Below are positions 54,774-64,000 of a DNA stretch of 64,000 nucleotides, piece after piece. How positions within the stretch are numbered: the first letter of the stretch is position 1; every line of letters begins with the position of its first letter. The DNA is from Mesorhizobium amorphae CCNWGS0123 (lineage in GTDB: Bacteria > Pseudomonadota > Alphaproteobacteria > Rhizobiales > Rhizobiaceae): positions 742,001 to 806,000 of the forward strand of contig NZ_CP015318.1 of the NCBI RefSeq assembly GCF_001686985.1, given 5' to 3'. Under the pieces are notes generated by a model. That model was not told the origin of the DNA, ran no database searches, and worked only from the letters and a program-made list of their open reading frames with translations. The translations under genes and the position numbers were made by a program.

Positions 54774-55877
54774 ATGAAGAAAATTGTTGTCGTCGGCGCC
54801 GGAAAGATCGGCTCGACCATTGCCGAAATGCTCGCCGCCACCGGCGACTACCACGTCACGCTCGTCGACCGCGCGGCAGCACAGCTCGCCGGGGCCGAAC
54901 TGCCGGCCACGGTTGCGACGCTGGAGCTCGACATCGCCGCCCCGGGCGCACTCGAAGCGGCCCTGGCCGGCTCCTTCGCGGTGCTGAGCGCTGCCCCCTT
55001 CCACCTGACGACGCGCATCGCCGAGGCGGCGGCCAGCGCCGGCGTGCACTATCTCGACCTCACCGAGGATGTCGTCAGCACCAGGCGGGTCAAGGAACTG
55101 GCGCGCTCCGGCAAGAGCGCCTTCATCCCGCAATGCGGCCTGGCACCGGGCTTCATCTCGATCGTCGCCAACGACCTCGCCAGCCGGTTCGACACGCTGG
55201 AAAGCGTGCGCATGCGGGTCGGCGCGCTGCCGCAATATCCGTCGAACGCGCTGAACTACAATCTGACCTGGAGCACCGACGGCGTCATCAATGAATATTG
55301 CGAGCCCTGCGAGGCCATCGTCGAGGGCGAGCTGATCGAAGTGCCGCCGCTGGAAGAGCGCGAGGAATTCTCGCTCGACGGCGTCACCTATGAGGCATTC
55401 AACACCTCGGGCGGGCTGGGCACCTTGGCCGAGACCCTGAAGGGCAAGGTGCGCACGCTGAACTATCGCACCATCCGCTATCCCGGCCACGCCGCCATCA
55501 TGAAGGCGCTGCTCAACGATCTTGGCCTGCGCCACCGCCGCGACGTGTTGAAGGACATCTTTGAAAGCGCCCTGCCGGCGACGCTGCAGGACGTGGTCAT
55601 CGTCTTCGTCACTGTCAGCGGGCTCAAGAATGGCCGCCTGCTGCAGGAGACCTACGCCAACAAGATCTACAGCCAACGCGTCGGCCAGACGGTGCGCAGC
55701 GCCATCCAGATCACCACGGCGTCCGGCATCTGCGCCGTGCTCGACATGCTGGCCGACGGCAGCCTGCCGGCGACAGGTTTCGTCAAGCAGGAGGACATCG
55801 CCCTCGACGCTTTCCTCGCCAACCGTTTTGGCCGCGCCTATGCGCAGCATGAAATGGTTAGCCGACTGGCGAGCTGA
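54774..55877 (+). CDS. saccharopine dehydrogenase-like NADP-binding protein
   Basis: 367 residues. Rossmann motif KIVVVGAGKIGSTIAEMLA, a second domain with HYLDLTEDV, QCGLAPGFISIVAND and an insertion domain typical of the saccharopine dehydrogenase/Lys9 family (COG1748). In such proteins the enzyme splits saccharopine to glutamate and aminoadipate semialdehyde, or oxidises lysine directly. The partner lysine-ketoglutarate reductase is not in the window, so a lysine-6-dehydrogenase-like role is equally possible. Confidence 0.85.
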   Translation: MKKIVVVGAGKIGSTIAEMLAATGDYHVTLVDRAAAQLAGAELPATVATLELDIAAPGALEAALAGSFAVLSAAPFHLTTRIAEAAASAGVHYLDLTEDVVSTRRVKELARSGKSAFIPQCGLAPGFISIVANDLASRFDTLESVRMRVGALPQYPSNALNYNLTWSTDGVINEYCEPCEAIVEGELIEVPPLEEREEFSLDGVTYEAFNTSGGLGTLAETLKGKVRTLNYRTIRYPGHAAIMKALLNDLGLRHRRDVLKDIFESALPATLQDVVIVFVTVSGLKNGRLLQETYANKIYSQRVGQTVRSAIQITTASGICAVLDMLADGSLPATGFVKQEDIALDAFLANRFGRAYAQHEMVSRLAS

Positions 55878-55892
55878 GCTTTTTTGGGTGGT

Positions 55893-56117
55893 CGCGCCCT
55901 TCCTCTCCCCCGTCGACCGGGGGAGAGGTGTCGAGCGCAGCTCGACGGAGTGGGGGGCGACCTGCCTCGGGCGTTGTTATCTCAAGCCGGGGCGATGTCT
56001 CGCCTTGACTGAGGCCCTGTGGTGCGTTGTCAGCGCCGCCGCATTTGAGGACCGGCTTCCCCCGCTCCGTCGCTGCTTCGCAGCGCCACCTCTCCCCCCT
56101 CCGGAGGGAGAGGAAAG
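55893..56117 (+). repeat. 225-bp direct repeat, copy A
   Basis: Starts CGCGCCCTTCCTCTCCCC and ends CGGAGGGAGAGGAAAGG. It contains three hairpins: CTCTCCCC...GGGGAGAG, GAGCGCAGCTC, and CTCCCCCCTCCGGAGGGAG. Nearly the same as 62450-62671, same orientation. It fills the gene-free stretch 55878-56251. Confidence 0.85.
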
Positions 56118-56251
56118 GAGAGCTTGGTGGAATAGGTTCGCACCGTTCCTTTCCCCTTGCGTCCAACAAGGGGGAGCCGCCGCTCTAAACATGCAGCGCC
56201 TGCCCGGCGCCTTCAACGGAGGTGGCCGACGCCCGCGGCACCTCCACCTGC

Positions 56252-57118
56252 CTATTTGCGCAGGATCATCGGCCGCCCGAGCAGAAACCGGACAAAATTG
56301 CCCACTGTTCGCGAGGCCTTGGCTGAAGTGTGAGACAGTTGCGGCGTCCTCTCCTTTCGCACCGGCTCCCGCCTTTCGATCTCGACCCCAGGTCGGCCGA
56401 CGGTGAAGGACGGCTCCGCGACCGGCTTGCCCCTGAGCACATTGGCGGCATTGTTGTCGTGAATGACGATGCACCATTGCGCGCCCTTCGATGCCGCCAC
56501 GACGGTGTTGAAGCGCGTCGCCATCTTGGCGTGATGATCGCTATAGACACCTTTCATTTCGGCTGACCGCTTCTCGACCAGGGTGCCGAACGCCGACGTG
56601 ACATATTCGTGGTGCGTATAGCGGCCGGTTGCCGTGTCGAAATTCTGGCCGTCCGGAAAGGCGATGTAGAGCGGCTGCTGGCTGACCGCGCCTTTGTCGA
56701 TCTCGCGGCGCGCGTAATGGTCGATCCGCTCCATGAAGCCCGGCGCCAGTGCGTCATCGCTGTCGAGCCGCGTCAGTGAAACGAACTCGGCATCCGTATC
56801 GCCCTGGACGAACGCGTTGAAGCGAAGACTGTAGGTCTCATGCGCTTCGACGAGGACTGGCCTGACGTCGATGCCGGCCACGCAATTGCAGACTGTCCTG
56901 ACGTAGTTCTCGTGCGTTTCGGCATCGAAGGCGATCAGGACGGTAAAGTCCTTCAGCGACTGTGCCTCGAGAGAAGGCGCGCAATATCCGTCAAACAACG
57001 CCAGCCGCTCGACCAACCAAACAGGATCGAGATTGGCGCGTCCCTCTCCGTTCCACTGGCTCGGTTTGAAACCGGTGGGGGCGTTGTAACGAATCGCGAT
57101 GTATTTCTTCAGTTCCAT
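56252..57118 (-). CDS. putative rhamnosyltransferase
   Basis: 288 residues. Resembles the Rhamno_transf (PF11316) family of GT-A-like proteins: AIRYNAPTGFKPSQWNGE at the start, LFDGYCAPSLEAQSLKDFTV and the metal/donor DxD in LTRLDSDDALAPGFM. It would transfer a deoxyhexose to a surface polysaccharide. ATG at 57118; ribosome site weak. No polysaccharide cluster around it, and the flanking 225-bp repeats suggest this segment has been mobile or rearranged (inference). Confidence 0.78.
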   Translation of the reverse strand: MELKKYIAIRYNAPTGFKPSQWNGEGRANLDPVWLVERLALFDGYCAPSLEAQSLKDFTVLIAFDAETHENYVRTVCNCVAGIDVRPVLVEAHETYSLRFNAFVQGDTDAEFVSLTRLDSDDALAPGFMERIDHYARREIDKGAVSQQPLYIAFPDGQNFDTATGRYTHHEYVTSAFGTLVEKRSAEMKGVYSDHHAKMATRFNTVVAASKGAQWCIVIHDNNAANVLRGKPVAEPSFTVGRPGVEIERREPVRKERTPQLSHTSAKASRTVGNFVRFLLGRPMILRK

Positions 57119-57182
57119 GGCCGCGGAAAGACACCAGTCTGTCCCGTTACGCAATCCGTGAGCGCGGCACGACCGCCACGGC

Positions 57183-58580
<1,398 letters not shown>

Positions 58581-58584
58581 CTCA

Positions 58585-59895
58585 TTAATCCACGAAAATC
58601 AGCGCCGGCGTCTCCAGCAGCGTCTTGATGCGCTGGACGAACACGGCGGCGTCCCAGCCGTCGATGACGCGGTGGTCGAAGCTGGACGACAGGTTCATCA
58701 TCTTGCGCGGCATGAACTGCGTGCCATCCCACACCGGCCGCACCATCATCTTGTTGACGCCGATGATCGCCACTTCCGGATGGTTGATGACCGGCGTCGT
58801 CGCCACGCCGCCCATGGCGCCGAGCGAGGTGATGGTGATGGTCGAGCCGGACAGCTCGTCGCGTGTCGCCGTGCCCGACTTCGCCGCTTCGGCAAGCCGG
58901 TTGACCTCGGCGGCGCACTCCCAGAGGTCGCGCGCCTCGGCATGCTTGACCACCGGCACCACCAGCCCCGACGGCGTCTGCGCGGCGATGCCGATATGGA
59001 CGCCGCCATGCTGGTGGATGATGCCCGCCTCGTCGTCGAACAGCGCGTTGAGGTTGGGCTGGTCGGCGATCGCCTTGACCATCGCCCGCATCAGGAACGG
59101 CAGCAGCGTGAGTTTCGGCCGATCAGCACGCTTTTCCTTGTTGAGCGCGGCGCGCAGGTCCTCGAGCGCGGTGACGTCGATCTCCTCGACATAGGTGATA
59201 TGCGGGATGCGTGATTTGGCGATCGTCATCTTCTCGGCGATCTTGCGCCGAAGCCCGATGACCTTGATGTCTTCGATGCTGTCGTTGCGGGCAAGGCCGG
59301 ATATCTTCGCGACCTGCGGTCCGCGCGCCAGGAAGGCATCGATGTCCTCGTGGCTTATGCGGCCGGCCGGACCACTGCCGGCGACTTGGCGCAGATCGAT
59401 GCCGGCCTCTCTTGCCCTGAGCCGTATGGCGGGCGAGGCCAGCGGCTTTTCGCCTTCAGCGCGCGGCGCTCCGGAGACCGACAACCGTCCCGTTGCTTTC
59501 GGACTGGCCGGCGACGGCGCCGGTTTCGCTTTCGCCTCGTCAGCCTTCGGGCTGGGCGGCGCAGCCTCGGGTTTCGGTGTTGCGAGCTTGGCCGGAGGTT
59601 CGGCGTTGATGGTTTCTGCTGGCGGGCTGCTCTCCGGCTTCACATTGCCCTCGCCGGCCACTTTCAGCCGCACGATCGGCGAGCCGATCGCCACCGTGTC
59701 GCCGATCTCGGCGCCGAGCCACAGGATCTCGCCATCGACCGGCGACGGGATTTCGACCGTCGCCTTGTCGGTCATGACGGCGGCGAGCACCGTGTCCTCG
59801 CGCACCAGATCGCCGACCTTCACATGCCACTCGACCAGTTCGGCCTCGGCGACGCCTTCGCCGACATCGGGCAGCTTGATGATATGTTCGCCCAT
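58585..59895 (-). CDS. bkdB: branched-chain alpha-keto acid dehydrogenase E2 (lipoamide acyltransferase)
   Basis: 436 residues. One lipoyl domain with lipoyl-Lys44 in [11 protein letters not shown], an Ala/Pro/Lys-rich linker, an E3-binding domain [20 protein letters not shown], and the catalytic domain ending [15 protein letters not shown] with active-site His408. It moves the acyl group from E1 to CoA. The ATG at 59895 follows GGGAGCTTGAG. 1 base after the E1-beta stop. Confidence 0.95.
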   Translation of the reverse strand: MGEHIIKLPDVGEGVAEAELVEWHVKVGDLVREDTVLAAVMTDKATVEIPSPVDGEILWLGAEIGDTVAIGSPIVRLKVAGEGNVKPESSPPAETINAEPPAKLATPKPEAAPPSPKADEAKAKPAPSPASPKATGRLSVSGAPRAEGEKPLASPAIRLRAREAGIDLRQVAGSGPAGRISHEDIDAFLARGPQVAKISGLARNDSIEDIKVIGLRRKIAEKMTIAKSRIPHITYVEEIDVTALEDLRAALNKEKRADRPKLTLLPFLMRAMVKAIADQPNLNALFDDEAGIIHQHGGVHIGIAAQTPSGLVVPVVKHAEARDLWECAAEVNRLAEAAKSGTATRDELSGSTITITSLGAMGGVATTPVINHPEVAIIGVNKMMVRPVWDGTQFMPRKMMNLSSSFDHRVIDGWDAAVFVQRIKTLLETPALIFVD

Positions 59896-59896
59896 C

Positions 59897-60910
59897 TCAA
59901 GCTCCCATGGTTTCAATCAGGGCGCGGCCGACCCGTGCAGGACCGGGGAAATAGTCCCACTCCTGCGCATGCGGATAAGGCGTGTCCCAGCCGGCGACGC
60001 GCGCCACCGGCGCTTCGAGGTGATAGAAGCAATTCTCCTGCACCAGCGCCGAGAGTTCGGCGCCAAAGCCGGAGGTCAGCGTCGCTTCGTGCACGACCAC
60101 GCAGCGCCCTGTCTTCTTCACCGAGGCGACGATTGTGTCGAGATCGAGCGGCAACAGTGTCCTCAGATCGATGATCTCCGCGTCGATGCCGGTTTCCTCG
60201 GCGGCGGCCTGCGCGACATAGACCATGGTGCCGTAAGCCAGCACGGTAACGGCGGAGCCCGGCCGGCGGATGACCGCCTTGCCGAGCGGGACGGTATAGT
60301 GGCCGTCGGCGACCTCGCCGAGTTCATGCTTTGACCACGGCGTCACCGGACGGTCGTGATGACCATCGAACGGGCCGTTGTAGAGCCGCTTCGGCTCGAG
60401 GAAGATCACCGGATCGGGATCCTCGATCGCCGCGATCAAAAGCCCCTTGGCGTCATGCGGATTGGACGGCACCACCGTCTTCAGCCCGGACACATGCGTG
60501 AACAGCGCTTCCGGGCTCTGGCTGTGGGTTTGGCCGCCAAAAATACCGCCGCCGGTCGGCATGCGCACCACGATCGGACAGGTGAAATCGCCGTTCGAGC
60601 GGTAGCGCAGCCGCGCCGCTTCCTGCGTCAGCTGGTCGTAGGCCGGGTACATGTAGTCGGCAAACTGGATCTCGACGCATGGCTTCAGCCCGTAGGCCGC
60701 CATGCCGATGGCCGAGCCGACAATGCCGGACTCGTTGATCGGCGCGTCGAAGCAGCGGCTTTTGCCGTATTTGGCCTGCAGGCCTTGCGTGCAGCGGAAG
60801 ACGCCGCCGAAGAAGCCGACATCCTCGCCGAACACGATGACGCGTTCGTCGCGCGCCATCGACACGTCCATGGCATCGCGAATTGCCTCGATCATCGTCC
60901 GTCTGGGCAT
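59897..60910 (-). CDS. bkdA2: branched-chain alpha-keto acid dehydrogenase E1 beta
   Basis: 337 residues. Transketolase-like beta subunit: MIEAIRDAMDVSMARDERVI, GEDVGFFGGVFRCT, FADYMYPAYDQLTQEAARLRYRS, and the C-terminal APVARVAGWDTPYPHAQEWDYFPG. With E1 alpha it decarboxylates branched-chain 2-oxo acids with thiamine diphosphate. 2 bases after the E1-alpha stop. Confidence 0.95.
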   Translation of the reverse strand: MPRRTMIEAIRDAMDVSMARDERVIVFGEDVGFFGGVFRCTQGLQAKYGKSRCFDAPINESGIVGSAIGMAAYGLKPCVEIQFADYMYPAYDQLTQEAARLRYRSNGDFTCPIVVRMPTGGGIFGGQTHSQSPEALFTHVSGLKTVVPSNPHDAKGLLIAAIEDPDPVIFLEPKRLYNGPFDGHHDRPVTPWSKHELGEVADGHYTVPLGKAVIRRPGSAVTVLAYGTMVYVAQAAAEETGIDAEIIDLRTLLPLDLDTIVASVKKTGRCVVVHEATLTSGFGAELSALVQENCFYHLEAPVARVAGWDTPYPHAQEWDYFPGPARVGRALIETMGA

Positions 60911-60912
60911 GG

Positions 60913-62449
<1,537 letters not shown>

Positions 62450-62671
62450 CGCGCCTTTCCTCTCCCCGGTCGATCGGGGGAGAGGTGTCGAGCGAAGCTC
62501 GACGGAGTGGGGGTCGACCTGGCTCGGCCGTTGTTACTTCAAGCCGGGGCGATGCCTCGCCTTGATTAAGGCCTGTGGTGAGTTGTTAGCGGCGACGCAT
62601 TTGAGGACCGCCTTCCCCCACTCCGTCGCTGCTTCGCAGCGCCACCTCTCCCCCCTCCGGAGGGAGAGGAA
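62450..62671 (+). repeat. 225-bp direct repeat, copy B
   Basis: The same hairpins in the same order as copy A at 55893-56117, with scattered differences. Copies A and B flank the rhamnosyltransferase-bkd segment in direct orientation. Confidence 0.85.
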
Positions 62672-62792
62672 GGGCGCCAGGGGTGGCGAACCCCCGCGCC
62701 TCTCCTCTCGCGTCGATCGGACACCCTCGTGGGGCGAGGAACCCAAGCTGGAGGCCGTTCACGCCGACCCCACACCATGCTAACCAAACCCC

Positions 62793-63836
62793 ATGGCACA
62801 GAAGAAAGCATACGAGGTCGATTCCTGGCTGGCGCGCCCCGACGCCCGTATCTCGATCGTCCTGCTCTACGGTCCCGACCGCGGTCTGGTCTCCGAGCGC
62901 GCGAAAGCCTTTGCCGTCAAGACCGGCCTGCCGCTCGACGATCCGTTCTCGGTGGTCCGGCTTGACGGTTCCGAGGTCGACCGCGACGAAGGCCGGCTGC
63001 TCGATGAGGCCCGCACCGTGCCGATGTTTTCCGACCGGCGCCTGCTCTGGGTGCGCAACGCCAGCGGCCAGAAGGCACTGGCCGACGACGTCAAGGCGCT
63101 GACATCGGAGCCGGCGCCGGATGCCATCATTCTCATCGAGGCAGGCGACCTCAAGAAGGGCGTCGGCCTGCGCGCCGTGGTCGAGGCGGCGGACAATGCC
63201 ATGGCCCTGCCCTGCTACGCCGACGAGGCCAGGGACATCGATACCGTCATCGACGACGAATTGCGCAAGGCCGGCATGTCGATGACGATGGAGGCCAGAC
63301 AGGCGCTGCGCCGCAACCTCGGCGGCGACCGGCTGGCCTCGCGCGGCGAGATCGAGAAGCTCTTGCTCTACGCCCACGGCCAGAAGGAGATCGGCCTCGA
63401 CGACGTCCGGGCGACGTCCGGCGATGTCTCCGGCGCCTCCTTCGACGATGCCGTCGATGCTTTACTTGAGGGCAAGGTCGGCGACTTCGACACCGCCTTC
63501 ACCCGCCACTGCCAGGCCGGCGGCCAGCCCTTTCTGGTGTTGTCCTCGGCGATGCGGCAATTGCAGGCAATGCAGTCCATGCGCGGTCAGATGGAGGCAG
63601 GCGGCCGCAACGCCGCCGCCGTGGTTGCCGCCGCCCGCCCGCCGGTTTTTTTCTCACGGCGCAAGCTGGTGGAAAAAGCGCTCGAGCGTTGGAACGTTGA
63701 AGCGCTGGGTCGTGCGTTGAATCGACTGCAGGCCGCCGTGCTGCAGACGCGGCGTCGGCCGGACCTGTCGGTAGCGCTGGCAAGGCAGGCGCTGCTTGGC
63801 ATTGCGGTGGAGAGCGCGAGGCTGGGACAACGGTAG
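62793..63836 (+). CDS. holA: DNA polymerase III subunit delta
   Basis: 347 residues. The clamp-loader subunit that opens the beta sliding clamp. Recognised by ISIVLLYGPDRGLVSERAKAF, VVRLDGSEVDRDEGRLLDEA, RLLWVRNASG, and the C-terminal PFLVLSSAMRQLQAMQSMRG and FFSRRKLVEKALERW segments. In related genomes lptE precedes holA; here the 225-bp repeat copy B is upstream instead. ATG at 62793; weak ribosome site. Confidence 0.93.
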   Translation: MAQKKAYEVDSWLARPDARISIVLLYGPDRGLVSERAKAFAVKTGLPLDDPFSVVRLDGSEVDRDEGRLLDEARTVPMFSDRRLLWVRNASGQKALADDVKALTSEPAPDAIILIEAGDLKKGVGLRAVVEAADNAMALPCYADEARDIDTVIDDELRKAGMSMTMEARQALRRNLGGDRLASRGEIEKLLLYAHGQKEIGLDDVRATSGDVSGASFDDAVDALLEGKVGDFDTAFTRHCQAGGQPFLVLSSAMRQLQAMQSMRGQMEAGGRNAAAVVAAARPPVFFSRRKLVEKALERWNVEALGRALNRLQAAVLQTRRRPDLSVALARQALLGIAVESARLGQR

Positions 63837-63846
63837 GTACATCTTT

Positions 63847-63869
63847 CCTTCTCCCCTTGTGGGAGAAGG
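63847..63869. repeat. CTTCTCCC-hairpin after holA
   Basis: CCTTCTCCC (63847-63855) with GGGAGAAGG (63861-63869); possible terminator. Same theme as 12599 and 48046. Confidence 0.65.
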
Positions 63870-63945
63870 TGGATCGGCGCGCAGCGCCGAGACGGATGAG
63901 GGGTGTTGGACGGAATGAGGCGTGGGCAGTCAGGCGCCCTGCACC

Positions 63946-63982
63946 CGTCCGGAATTGCGTAAAAACAAATACTTAGAGCGAG
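63946..63982. repeat. intergenic hairpin repeat, cut by the window end
   Basis: CCGTCCGGAATTGCGTAAAA, then ACAAATACTTAGAGCG, matching the distal arm and tail of the repeats at 9861 and 37409. Confidence 0.65.
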
Positions 63983-64000
63983 GCGTTCCTGTCACGAGCT

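Overview
The window is a high-GC alphaproteobacterial chromosome segment. Gene content points to a rhizobium of the Mesorhizobium/Phyllobacteriaceae group: an ImuA-ImuB-DnaE2 SOS cassette behind an alphaproteobacterial GAAC-N7-GAAC LexA box, DUF1236, DUF982, DUF3606 and DUF1737 small proteins, a branched-chain keto-acid dehydrogenase operon, and many short palindromic intergenic repeats. No replication origin, prophage, transposase, integrase or CRISPR array was seen. The assignment rests on reading the sequence; no database was searched.

Layout. 1-9.5 kb: a partial ORF, a lytic transglycosylase, an FAD amine oxidase-like protein, a zinc metallopeptidase, an SH3/DUF1236 secreted protein, a CPBP membrane protease coupled to a glycosyltransferase, then ffh - chorismate mutase - rpsP. 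9.5-23.3 kb: a glycine-zipper lipoprotein, DoxX/SRPBCC pair, bestrophin-like channel, ACT protein, asd, a DEAD-box RNA helicase, a glycosyltransferase, a cold-shock/DUF805 fusion, leuB, leuD, RidA/VOC and two acetyltransferases. 23.4-29.9 kb: a minus-strand run of DUF4173 membrane protein, response regulator, sensor kinase and FAD oxidoreductase, followed by a CitE-like lyase and DUF1737. 29.9-39.4 kb: dnaE2, imuB and imuA, a small zincin, Trm112, a LON-domain protein, a thioredoxin-TPR protein, a YbaK/PrdX deacylase and tRNA-Gly(GCC).

39.4-44.0 kb, immediately after tRNA-Gly, is a stretch of short orphan genes: DUF982, a coupled DUF3606/XRE pair, a Tat-signal arginine-rich protein, a 30-residue membrane peptide, a second DUF1236 protein and coupled hypotheticals. 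It ends near a decayed histidine-kinase remnant. This is the accessory part of the window.

44.8-53.3 kb is one coherent catabolic locus. An AraC regulator and a phytanoyl-CoA dioxygenase overlap as TGATG on the minus strand. Divergent from them is a carbohydrate ABC transporter (binding protein, two permeases, ATPase) followed by a 681-residue fusion of a Gfo/Idh/MocA dehydrogenase and an aldo/keto reductase with both active sites intact. The substrate is unknown; this is the most interesting system here.

53.4-64 kb: a methyltransferase, a divergent Lrp regulator / saccharopine dehydrogenase-like pair, a putative rhamnosyltransferase, the bkd E1alpha-E1beta-E2-E3 operon, and holA. A repeat of about 225 bp flanks the rhamnosyltransferase-bkd segment in direct orientation. 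At least seven further hairpin repeat types lie between genes, including two 76-bp palindromes in tandem at 3.8-4.0 kb.
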